Source: Chryseobacterium ginsenosidimutans
GTDB taxonomy: Bacteria; Bacteroidota; Bacteroidia; Flavobacteriales; Weeksellaceae
Direction: 5' to 3'
Length of the DNA stretch: 64,000 nucleotides
Assembly: GCF_024807225.1 (NCBI RefSeq)
Contig: NZ_JANUCO010000001.1
Coordinates: 1,860,001-1,924,000 of the forward strand
Shown here: in pieces, positions 17,269-25,990 of the stretch
How positions within the stretch are numbered: position 1 is the stretch's first letter
Layout: the number at the start of each line of letters is the position of its first letter
Program-made: the position numbers and the translations under genes
The notes under the pieces: model-generated
Told to the model about the DNA's origin: nothing
Databases searched by the model: none
Seen by the model: the letters and a program-made list of their open reading frames with translations, nothing else

Positions 17269-19539
17269 ATGAAGCGTTTCTTACTGGTATTTTCGTTATT
17301 AATTTCAGCATTTTTTTGCACACAAACCAAGCTGAATTTAATTCCTTATCCGCAAAAAGTTGAATTAAAAATAGGGAATTTTGAGATAAATAAGAATACA
17401 CTTTTTGTTGGAGACAAAAAATCTAATGAATACAAATATTTTATTGACAATTTTAAGAAAATCTATCCAAATGATTTATCTAAAAACATAAATAAGATAA
17501 AACCAAATTTTATTTCTCTACTATTAAATAAAGATTTAAAAATTGATACTAAACGAGAGTTTAATTCCAATTACATTTTAAATATTAGCGATGAAATGAT
17601 TGTGGTTATTGGAAAAAACTCCGAAGGTCTTTTTCAAGGCATCCAAACTCTTCTACAATTAATAAAAACTTCAAAGGACGGAAAAATTCCCGCTCTCGAA
17701 ATCCAGGATTCTCCAAAATTCGCTTGGCGAGGAATGCACCTAGATGTTTGTCGTCATTTTTTCACCGTTGATGAAGTAAAACAATATATCGATTATCTTG
17801 CAATGTATAAATTGAATACTTTTCATTGGCATTTAACAGACGATCAGGGTTGGAGAATTGAAATTAAAAAATACCCGAAGCTGACAGAAGTTGGTGCAAA
17901 ACGTAAAGAATCGATGATCGGAGCTTATGTTGACAATATCTTCGACGGAAAACCTTACGGACCCTATTTTTACACACAAGAACAAATAAAAGAAGTTGTA
18001 AAATACGCTCAAGATCGCCATATCACGGTAGTTCCGGAAATCGAAATGCCCGGTCACGCATTGGCTGCTTTAACAGCTTATCCAGAATTGGCTTGTACAA
18101 AAGGACCTTTCGAACCTGCTACAAAATGGGGCGTTTTCGATGATGTTTTTTGTCCGAAAGATGAAACTTTTACGTTTTTAGAAAATGTTTTAGATGAAGT
18201 GATGGCGCTTTTTCCATCGCAATATATTCACATCGGTGGTGATGAATGTCCGAAAACAAGATGGAAGGAATGCGCTCATTGTCAAGAATTAATCAAGAAA
18301 AATAATTTGAAAGATGAACATGGATTGCAAAGTTATTTCATCCACCGAATTGAAAAATATGTAAATTCTAAAGGAAGAAAAATCATCGGTTGGGACGAGA
18401 TTTTAGAAGGCGGATTAGCGCCAAATGCAGCCGTAATGAGCTGGACAGGTGTAAATGGGGGAATTGAAGCCGCAAAATCAAAACATTTTGCCGTAATGAC
18501 TCCCGGTTCTTATTGCTATTTCGATCATTATCAGGGAGATCCTGCAACTGAACCCAATGCTTTTGGCGGTTTTACGCCTTTGGATAAAGTGTATTCTTAC
18601 AATCCGATTCCTTCCGAACTGAATGCTGAACAAGCAAAATATATTTTAGGAGTTCAGGCGAATTTATGGACAGAATATATTCTTGATTTTAAACAGGTTC
18701 AATACATGATTTTCCCAAGATTATTTGCTCTTTCCGAAGTGGGTTGGGGAACTTCTGATCCTAAAAATTATAAAGAATTTGAAGAAAGAGTCATCAATCA
18801 GTTCAAAGTGTTGGATAAAATGAATGTGAATTATGCAAAAAGCATTTACAACGTTTCCGGAAAGGTAATTCCCAATAATAACGGAGTTTCTTACGAGCTT
18901 TCAACTTCACAGAATCCAAACGGAATTCGATATACTTTAGACGAAACAGAGCCAAATGCTGATTCTCAAACCTATCAAAATCCGATTCCGGTTTCAAAAT
19001 CAATGACGATAAAATCAGCTTATTTTGAAAACGGACAATTAAAAAGTGCCGTTTCTTCTCAACAATTTACAACGTCAAAAACTACTGGAAAAACTATTAC
19101 ATTAGAACAGCAACCGAGTGAAAATTATTCTTTTGGCGGAGCTTTCACTTTAGTTGACGGAATTGTTGGGAACGTAAAACAATTGGGCAAAACGTGGCTT
19201 GGTTTTCAGGGAAAAGATGTTATCGCAACAATTGATTTTGGAACTAAAACTCAATTTTCAGAAGTCTATTTTAACACGTTGGAAAATAAAGGAAGCTGGA
19301 TTCACAGGGCAAAATCTGCACAGATTTTTGTTTCTGATGATAACACAGATTTCAAAATGATCAAAGAAATCGGAAAAGATGAAATTCAAAATTCAAATGG
19401 GAAAATTAAATTAAATGTAGGAAGTCAAAATTCAAAATATATTAAAATAAAAATAGAAAACGCAGGAATTATTCCGGCTGGAAATCCGGGAGCAGATTCA
19501 AAAGCTTGGCTTTTCGTTGATGAAATCGGAGCAAATTAA
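17269..19539 (+). CDS. Beta-N-acetylhexosaminidase, GH20
   Basis: 756 residues. Order: signal peptide (MKRFLLVFSLLISAFFCTQ), GH20b-like N-terminal domain, GH20 TIM barrel with HWHLTDDQGWRIEIKKYP and the catalytic pair D325-E326 in HIGGDECPKTRW, then two C-terminal modules: a chitobiase/beta-hexosaminidase C-terminal-like domain (GIRYTLDETEPNADSQTYQN) and a discoidin-like F5/8-C-like domain. It removes terminal GlcNAc/GalNAc from glycans in the periplasm or outside. Next to it are a glycosylasparaginase and, slightly further, a GH2 mannosidase, which together suggest breakdown of N-glycans from host or environmental glycoproteins. Confidence 0.94.
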   Translation: MKRFLLVFSLLISAFFCTQTKLNLIPYPQKVELKIGNFEINKNTLFVGDKKSNEYKYFIDNFKKIYPNDLSKNINKIKPNFISLLLNKDLKIDTKREFNSNYILNISDEMIVVIGKNSEGLFQGIQTLLQLIKTSKDGKIPALEIQDSPKFAWRGMHLDVCRHFFTVDEVKQYIDYLAMYKLNTFHWHLTDDQGWRIEIKKYPKLTEVGAKRKESMIGAYVDNIFDGKPYGPYFYTQEQIKEVVKYAQDRHITVVPEIEMPGHALAALTAYPELACTKGPFEPATKWGVFDDVFCPKDETFTFLENVLDEVMALFPSQYIHIGGDECPKTRWKECAHCQELIKKNNLKDEHGLQSYFIHRIEKYVNSKGRKIIGWDEILEGGLAPNAAVMSWTGVNGGIEAAKSKHFAVMTPGSYCYFDHYQGDPATEPNAFGGFTPLDKVYSYNPIPSELNAEQAKYILGVQANLWTEYILDFKQVQYMIFPRLFALSEVGWGTSDPKNYKEFEERVINQFKVLDKMNVNYAKSIYNVSGKVIPNNNGVSYELSTSQNPNGIRYTLDETEPNADSQTYQNPIPVSKSMTIKSAYFENGQLKSAVSSQQFTTSKTTGKTITLEQQPSENYSFGGAFTLVDGIVGNVKQLGKTWLGFQGKDVIATIDFGTKTQFSEVYFNTLENKGSWIHRAKSAQIFVSDDNTDFKMIKEIGKDEIQNSNGKIKLNVGSQNSKYIKIKIENAGIIPAGNPGADSKAWLFVDEIGAN

Positions 19540-19587
19540 ACAACCTTTATCTACACCATAATTCCTAGAACCTTATACCTAAAAAAT

Positions 19588-20586
19588 ATGAACTCAAGAA
19601 GAAAATTTCTAAAAAATACAGCATTGGCTTCTTCAGCATTATTGTTGAATCCATTGGATTTAATTGCTAAAGATCTGCCTGAAACCCCCAATAAAATTGT
19701 TAATAAACCCATCGTTCTTTCCACCTGGAATTTCGGTTTAAAAGCCAACGAAGAAGCCTGGACGATTTTAGGAAAAGGAGGAAAAGCTTTGGATGCCGTT
19801 GAAAAGGGTGTTCGTTTAGTAGAAAATGACCCGACTGAAAGAAGTGTTGGTTACGGTGGTCGTCCCGACAGAGACGGTAGAGTGACGTTGGATGCCTGTA
19901 TTATGGATGAAAATTATAATATCGGTTCGGTTGCGGCTTTAGAAAATATCAAAAATCCGATTTCTGTTGCGAGAGCGGTAATGGAAAAAACGCCGCACGT
20001 TATGTTGGTGGGTGATGGAGCTTTGCAATTTGCCATTTCTCAAGGTTTTAAAAAAGAAAATATCTTAACTGCCGAATCCGAAAAAGAATGGAAAGAGTGG
20101 CTGAAAGACAGTAAATATCAACCCATCGTAAACATTGAAAATCACGACACCATCGGAATGATCGCATTGGATGCACAAGGAAATCTTTCCGGAGCTTGTA
20201 CGACCAGTGGAATGGCTTTCAAAATGCACGGAAGAGTAGGAGATTCACCGATTATTGGAGCGGGTTTATTCGTTGATAATGAGGTAGGTGCAGCCACGGC
20301 AACGGGTCACGGTGAAGAAGTAATCAGAACGGTTGGAACTCATCTTGTGGTCGAATTAATGCGACAAGGTAGAAACCCTCAACAGGCTTGTAAAGAAGCA
20401 GTTGAAAGAATCGTGCAGATTACCAAGAAAAGAAATAAGAATTTAAAAGACATTCAGGTTGGCTTCATCGCGTTGAATAAAAAGGGAGAATATGGTTCGT
20501 ATTGTATTCAAGACGGATTTAATTTTGCGGTTTATGATCAAAAAGGAAACCGTTTGGAAACGCCAGAGTTTGCTTTGAAACCTTAA
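19588..20586 (+). CDS. N4-(beta-N-acetylglucosaminyl)-L-asparaginase (glycosylasparaginase)
   Basis: 332 residues, Ntn hydrolase. The autocleavage site and catalytic nucleophile is T188 in NHDTIGMIALD, matching the well-studied Elizabethkingia (Flavobacterium) meningosepticum enzyme; GRVGDSPIIGAGLFVDNEVGA and TGHGEEVIRTVG follow. The N-terminus MNSRRKFLKNTALASSALLL has a Tat-like RRKFLK motif, so it is probably exported folded to the periplasm. It cleaves GlcNAc-Asn, the stub left after protein and sugar removal from N-glycoproteins. The start lies 49 bases after the GH20 stop, with no terminator between, so the two are probably co-transcribed. Confidence 0.94.
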   Translation: MNSRRKFLKNTALASSALLLNPLDLIAKDLPETPNKIVNKPIVLSTWNFGLKANEEAWTILGKGGKALDAVEKGVRLVENDPTERSVGYGGRPDRDGRVTLDACIMDENYNIGSVAALENIKNPISVARAVMEKTPHVMLVGDGALQFAISQGFKKENILTAESEKEWKEWLKDSKYQPIVNIENHDTIGMIALDAQGNLSGACTTSGMAFKMHGRVGDSPIIGAGLFVDNEVGAATATGHGEEVIRTVGTHLVVELMRQGRNPQQACKEAVERIVQITKKRNKNLKDIQVGFIALNKKGEYGSYCIQDGFNFAVYDQKGNRLETPEFALKP

Positions 20587-20596
20587 TTTCAACATC

Positions 20597-20680
20597 AATA
20601 GGAACGGGCATGTCATCCTGAGCTTATCGAAGGAAGCCCGTTTTCAAAATTTTAAACAATCAATTGGCTTTAGCCAAAAC
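20597..20680. repeat. Dispersed element: AACGGGC hairpin interrupted by a TGTCATCCTGAG palindromic unit
   Basis: AATAGGAACGGGC and AGCCCGTTTT form hairpin arms, followed by an ATTGGCTTTAGCCAAAAC tail. A 24-base unit (TGTCATCCTGAGC ... CGAAGGA) occupies the loop. The same frame without the insert occurs at 62557-62617. The outer hairpin with its T run may still act as a terminator for the glycosylasparaginase gene. Confidence 0.6.
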
Positions 20681-20710
20681 TAAAATTTTAGGTTAAAAAT
20701 TTTAATTAAA

Positions 20711-21373
20711 ATGTCAAAAATAGAAATAGCCTGCTTCAATCCTGAATCCGCAATCATCGCTTTTGAAAACGGAGCCGACAGAATAGAATTATGCGACGGA
20801 TTAAGCGAAGGCGGAACAACTCCAGACTTCGAAACAGCAAAACAATTAAGAGAAAAAATAGACATTCCGATTTTTGTGATGATTCGTCCACGAGGTGGTG
20901 ATTTTACGTATTCTGATGCCGAATTTGAGCAAATGAAATCTGAATTAATTCAATTAAAATCTTTAAATGTTGACGGTTTTGTTTTCGGAATTTTAGATGA
21001 AAATGAAGAAGTGAATATTGAACAAAATAAAGCGTTGGTTGAATTGGCAAAGCCTTATCAATGTACTTTTCACCGCGCTTTTGACAGAGCGAAAGATCTG
21101 GAAAATTCTTTAGAAAAAGTCATTGAATGTGGTTTTAAAACCATTCTTACTTCAGGTCAGAAACCCAATGTTTCAGAAGGCAAGGAAAACCTTAAAAAAC
21201 TGGTTGAATTGTCCGACGGAAGAATAGAAATTCTTGTTGGAGGCGGACTTCGATCTACAAATATTCAGGAGCTCAGAGAATTTACAAAAGCTGAATATTT
21301 TCATTCTTCTGCGATTACTGATGGCGGTACTTTTGCTATTGCGGATGAGGTTGTTGCTTTGAAGAATAAATGA
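20711..21373 (+). CDS. cutC: CutC family copper homeostasis protein
   Basis: 220 residues, a single TIM-barrel CutC protein. Diagnostic blocks: IEIACFNPESAIIAFENGAD, RIELCDGLSEGGTTP, IPIFVMIRPRGGDFTYSD, TFHRAFDRAKD, ILTSGQ and ILVGGGLR. Originally linked to copper tolerance, but the family's true enzymatic role is unclear. Cytoplasmic, no signal peptide. It follows the glycan genes with a repeat element between, so it is probably transcribed separately. The sequence is intact and typical. Confidence 0.92.
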   Translation: MSKIEIACFNPESAIIAFENGADRIELCDGLSEGGTTPDFETAKQLREKIDIPIFVMIRPRGGDFTYSDAEFEQMKSELIQLKSLNVDGFVFGILDENEEVNIEQNKALVELAKPYQCTFHRAFDRAKDLENSLEKVIECGFKTILTSGQKPNVSEGKENLKKLVELSDGRIEILVGGGLRSTNIQELREFTKAEYFHSSAITDGGTFAIADEVVALKNK

Positions 21374-21388
21374 TATTGAAAATTTTAG

Positions 21389-21550
21389 ACGCAAAGTTTT
21401 TAATATAAAAACTGCATATTTTTAAGGAGCAAAGAATTGCGACAAAGTCGCTTATTAAGCTTGAATGGAACTTACGCTTAATCAAAATCAATTTATTGAT
21501 TCCTCTTTGCTCCTTAAAGTATGAGATTAATAGAATCAAACTTTGCGTTA
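21389..21550. repeat. Nested inverted repeats upstream of the GxxExxY gene
   Basis: Outer arms CGCAAAGTTT (21391) and AAACTTTGCG (21539) enclose inner arms TTTAAGGAGCAAAG (21421-21434) and CTTTGCTCCTTAAA (21505-21518), with a GCGAC-AAA-GTCGC hairpin inside. The arms are perfect. The arrangement looks like a folded or mobile noncoding unit linked to the GxxExxY gene that follows 28 bases later. Confidence 0.65.
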
Positions 21551-21577
21551 AAAAACAGAAATAAAACACAAACACAA

Positions 21578-21955
21578 ATGACAGAAAACGAATTATCCTA
21601 TAAAATTATAGGATCAGCCTTAGAAGTTCACAGAAATTTAGGAGTAGGTTTATTAGAAAATGCATATGAACAAGCTTTGGCATATGAGTTGAAAAAATCA
21701 GGATTTAATGTAAAACAACAGTTATATCTACCCTTAAAATATAAAGAGGTGAATATTGAAAATGCTTACAAGATTGATTTGCTTGTTGAAAATAAAGTTG
21801 TAATTGAAATAAAGTCAACATTGGATGTTCACCCAATTTTTCATTCTCAACTATTGACTTATTTAAAATTGACAAACCTAAAGCTTGGACTTCTCATTAA
21901 TTTTAATACACCACTTATCAAAGACGGAATTCACAGAATTGTAAATAACTTATAG
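21578..21955 (+). CDS. GxxExxY protein
   Basis: 125 residues from the ATG at 21578 (an earlier in-frame ATG at 21521 lies within the inverted-repeat arm and adds residues with no family match). Recognised by IIGSALEVHRNLGVGLLENAYEQAL, containing the G-x-x-E-x-x-Y signature, and by the acidic/basic pattern YKIDLLVENKVVIEIKS, which resembles a PD-(D/E)xK nuclease core (D...E-x-K). Function unknown; the family is highly repeated in some genomes. Its stop codon directly abuts the ATG of the mannosidase gene, so it may be co-transcribed with that gene by chance. The flanking inverted repeats suggest mobility. Confidence 0.85.
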   Translation: MTENELSYKIIGSALEVHRNLGVGLLENAYEQALAYELKKSGFNVKQQLYLPLKYKEVNIENAYKIDLLVENKVVIEIKSTLDVHPIFHSQLLTYLKLTNLKLGLLINFNTPLIKDGIHRIVNNL

Positions 21956-24440
21956 ATGAACAAAATGATCCTTTTTGCTTTCCTTTTCATCCAAACTCTG
22001 ATTTTTGCACAATTTTCGGAGCGAAATTTATCTTCTGAAAATTGGAAATTCAAAAACTCCAAAGATAAAAATTGGCTCACCGCCACGGTGCCGGGAACTG
22101 TTCATTTGGATTTGATGAATAACAAAATTATTCCCGATCCTTACAAAGATGAAAACGAAAAGAAAGTTCAATGGATAGAAAATGAAGATTGGGATTATCA
22201 GACTTCATTTACAATTTCAGCGAAGGAATTGGAAAATCAAAATATCGATTTGGTTTTTAATGGATTAGATACGTTTTCGGAAATTTATCTGAATGGAAAA
22301 CTGTTGAGAAAAACAGATAATATGTTCAGGAAATGGGAAATTCCGGTTAAGCAAAATTTGAAAATTGGAGATAATTTGTTGCAAATTAAATTCAAATCTT
22401 CGGTAAATGTCGGAAAAGAATTAGCAAAAAAAGTTCCTTTTACAATGCCTGAATCTCCGAGAAGTTTTGTGAGAAAAGCGCAGTATCAATTCGGATGGGA
22501 TTGGGGACCGAGACTGGTTACTGCCGGAATTTGGAAAGATGTAAAGCTAAATTTTTGGAATAGTGCGAAAATCCAAAATATTAAAATCGAGCAAAATAGT
22601 GTAACAAAACAAAAAGCAGAATTAAATATTCAAACTGAAATTTTTGCTCAAATTGAAGGGAAATATTCTATTTCAATCAACAACAAAAAAGAAAATATTC
22701 AATTAAAAAAAGGAAAAAATACAATTCAAATTCCTTTTATAATTAACAATCCAAAACTTTGGCAGCCGAATGGATGGGGCGATCCGAATTTATATGATAT
22801 TAAAATTTCTCTGCAAAAAGAGTCAAATATTTTAGCTGATAAAATAGAAAGAATTGGTTTAAGAACAATCGAATTAATTCAGGAAAAAGACGCAAAAGGA
22901 AAGTCTTTCTACTTTAAAGTCAACGGAAATCCGATGTATGTAAAAGGAACAAACTGGATTCCTTCTGACAGTTTTACACCAAGAATTACGAAAGAAAAAT
23001 ATCAGAAACTCATCAAAGATTCCAAAGAAGCGAACATGAATATGATTCGTGTTTGGGGTGGCGGAATTTACGAAGACGATGAATTCTACAAAACCTGCGA
23101 TGAAAACGGAATTTTGGTTTGGCAGGATTTTATGTTTGCCGGAAGTTTTTATCCGTCCGATGAGAAGTTTTTAAACAACGTAAAAGAAGAGGTGAAAAAT
23201 CAGGTCAACCGACTTCAAAATCATCCGTCGATTGCTTTGTGGTGCGGAAATAACGAAATTGATGAAGCGATTGTCAATTGGGGGTATCAGAAGCAATTTA
23301 ATTATTCAAAAGAAGATTCTCTGCAGGTTTGGAAAGATTATAAGAAGGTTTTTCATGAAGTTATTCCCAACGCAATCGATGAAGTTGCGGCGAAAGATAA
23401 ATCGACTTACTGGCCGAGTTTCACCGTCAATCGGATGGGGTCACCAAGAAAGTTTAACGGAAGGAGATTCTCATTATTGGGGAGTTTGGTGGGGCGAATT
23501 TCCATTTGAAATTTATAACGAAAAAGTAGGAAGATTCATGTCTGAATATGGTTTTCAGGGAATGCCGAGTCTGGAAGCTGTAAAATCTATGTTTTCGGAG
23601 AAACCGGATTTAAGTTTAGAAAATCCAGCGATAAAAGCTCACGAAAAAAACGCCCGTGGTTTTCATATTATTGATGGATATATGAATCGCGATTATGCCG
23701 TTCCGACCGATTTTGTGAAATACAATTATGTTTCGCAGTTGCTTCAGGCTCGCGGAATACAGATTGCGATTGAAGCGCATCGTCGTGCAAAACCTTACAA
23801 TATGGGAACGTTGTACTGGCAGTTAAATGATTGTTGGCCGGTTATTTCATGGTCTTCAATTGATTATTTAGGAAACTGGAAAGCGTTGCATTATCAGATT
23901 AAAAGAAGCTTTCAAAATCAAGTTATTTTGACAGAAGAAAAAGATGGGATTTTAAATTTTTATGCAATTAATGATGATTTGAAAAAGTTTGATGATGTTT
24001 ATGTTGAAATGAAAGTTGTGAAATTTAACGGCGAAATACTGAATGAAATTTCAACTGTTCCGGACGGGAAAATTCTAAAAGGAATTGTACAATTTGATCC
24101 GATTGAAATTGAAAATTTAATTCAAGATTCAAATAAAAATAAGGTCTTTTTGAAATTAAGTTTAAAAGATAGGAATGAGAAAATCATCGCAGAAAGTATT
24201 TATTTCTTCACAAAACCAAAAGATTTAAAACTCACAAAACCCAATCTCAAAATTAAGAAAATCTCTTCTACAGAAATCGAAATTTCAACCGATGTCTTGG
24301 CAAAAGATGTTTATTTAATGGGAAATACGCATTTCAGTGATAACTTTTTTGATTTGCTTCCAAAAAATTCAAAAAGAATCACACTTTCAAAACCTTTGGA
24401 AAAGGTTGAGACGATGAGTTTGTGGGATACGATGAATTAG
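21956..24440 (+). pseudogene. Beta-mannosidase (GH2), frameshifted
   Basis: Corrected length 827 residues, normal for GH2 beta-mannosidase. Signal peptide (MNKMILFAFLFIQTLIFAQ), jelly-roll N-domain, immunoglobulin-like domain, and TIM barrel with FKVNGNPMYVKGTNWIPSD, MIRVWGGGIYEDDEFY and the acid/base region ALWCGNNEIDEAI; the nucleophile region lies after the break (MSEYGFQGMPS). The frame breaks at 23419-23421: CCGAGTTTCACCG should be CCGAGTTCACCG, restoring WPSSPSIGWGHQESL. On the opposite strand this is GAAAC for GAAC, as in the other broken genes. Acts on terminal beta-mannose of N-glycan cores, fitting the hexosaminidase and glycosylasparaginase upstream. Confidence 0.9.
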
Positions 24441-24478
24441 CACATTAAACCTTGAAGGTTTTTCTAAAAAAAGAACCT

Positions 24479-24486
24479 TAAATTTG
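24479..24486 (+). promoter_or_regulatory. -7 element of the AEC transporter gene
   Basis: TAAATTTG matches TAnnTTTG exactly, 20 bases before the ATG. A short hairpin (AAACCTT-G-AAGGTTT, 24447-24461) after the mannosidase stop may end the previous transcript. Confidence 0.5.
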
Positions 24487-24506
24487 CAAAATACTTTTCA
24501 AGAATT

Positions 24507-25416
24507 ATGGTAAATTTTGTTCTGATCGCAGTGTGTATTATCGCAGGAATGGTTTTCAAGGCAACAAAATCGATCCATCCCGATGCGCACAAAGGCATCA
24601 ATACCTGGATTCTTTATTTGGCACTTCCGGCGGTTTCGTTCAAATATCTACCGAAAGTTCATTGGACGACAGAAATGCTTTTCCCGATTGTCGCTACTTT
24701 TTTGACGTCGGTTTTCTGCTTTTTCTTCATGATGTTTTACAGCAAAAGCAAAGGATATTCAAGGCGTTCGAGAAGTACATTGGAGTTGGTAAGTGGTTAC
24801 AGCAACACTTCATTCATCGGGTTTCCGCTGATTTTGGCTTTTTATGGTGAAAGTCTTTTAAGTATCGCCATCATTTGTGATCAAACAATGTTTTTCTCCC
24901 TTTCAACATTAGGAATTATCGCCGCTTTAAAAGGCGGAAGTAAATCAGGAAAAATAAGTGCAACATTTATTTTAAAAAGACTCATCACTTTTCCGCCGCT
25001 TGTTGGGTGTATCGCCGCTTTGGTTTTATCTCAATTTATAGACTTCACTTTAGCAGAACCATTTTTCGATAAACTCGCTGCAACAGTAAGTCCATTGGCT
25101 TTATTTTCAGTCGGATTGCAACTGAAATTCAATGGCTGGAAAAAACTCATTCCTCAAATGTCCGTTTCGATGTTGTATAAACTGATTCTCGCTCCCGCAA
25201 TAACATTAGGACTTGCATTTTTATTAGGAATAAAAGGAAACATCGCCAAAATTACCATTTTCGAATCTGCAATGCCGACAGTTTCTTACTTCAAGCATCA
25301 TAGCCGAACAATTTCGATTAAACACAAAACTCACGAATTTAACCATCGGATTCAGCATCATCATTGGACTTTTTACTTCCGCATTTTGGTATCAAATTAT
25401 TGAATTTATATTTTAA
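24507..25416 (+). pseudogene. AEC (auxin efflux carrier) family transporter, frameshifted
   Basis: Corrected length 302 residues with about ten membrane helices in two halves, the AEC layout. Typical blocks: WILYLALPAVSFKYLPK, GYSNTSFIGFPLILAFYGE and, near the end, ESAMPT followed after correction by VLTSSIIAEQFRLNTKLTN, the usual AEC ending. The frame breaks at 25282-25284: ACAGTTTCTTACT should be ACAGTTCTTACT (GAAAC for GAAC on the opposite strand). The stop becomes TAA at 25414-25416, overlapping the convergent gene by 4 bases. AEC proteins export organic acids or other small anions; the substrate here is unknown. Confidence 0.87.
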
Positions 25417-25883
25417 TTTAACTCAAAATCATAAAGAATAATAGAATCTATATTGTCCTGCCATTGCTCTACATGCGAAGAATTACTTGCAGATGGCAAA
25501 ATGGAAGTTGGATGATATTGAGTGTCTCCTTTTAATCTTATTTTGGCTTTAAATTTCATGTTCTTTCCTGTTTTTTGAATTGTAAGTAAGGCATAAACAG
25601 AAGAAGTCATCATTTTAGCTTCAGAAAATGTAAATTCAATACTGTTATCTTTAATATCGTCTTTTTTGAAATTTTTCATCATATCAAAAAGATCTATTTT
25701 TTCTGTTATATTTTCTTCTTTGACTATTTCAAAGTTGATGATTTTATCATTTTTGAATTGTGGTTTAAGTAAGATTTTTTCACCAATAGGAATCGTAATT
25801 TCTCCCTTGTTTAAAGAGATTTTTTCCTGAGCTTGAACAATAATGATAAGAAATAAAGATAATAATGCAAAGATTTTTTTCAT
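25413..25883 (-). CDS. Hypothetical periplasmic protein
   Basis: 156 residues with a clear signal peptide (MKKIFALLSLFLIIIVQAQ) and a mature part of mostly beta-strand and charged sequence (EKISLNKGEITIPIGEKIL; MKFKAKIRLKGDTQYHPTS). I recognise no family. It is probably soluble in the periplasm. It stands alone, convergent with the AEC gene and divergent from priA. Flavobacteriia genomes carry many such short lineage-specific secreted proteins. Confidence 0.65.
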   Translation of the reverse strand: MKKIFALLSLFLIIIVQAQEKISLNKGEITIPIGEKILLKPQFKNDKIINFEIVKEENITEKIDLFDMMKNFKKDDIKDNSIEFTFSEAKMMTSSVYALLTIQKTGKNMKFKAKIRLKGDTQYHPTSILPSASNSSHVEQWQDNIDSIILYDFELN

Positions 25884-25990
25884 GGTTAGTTGTATTAAAT
25901 TGAAAAATCAAGTTGACATAAGAACGATAAAAATAGAAAATATTGCAGTTCTCTAAAGAAAAATCTAATTTTACACTTTAAATATTTCCT

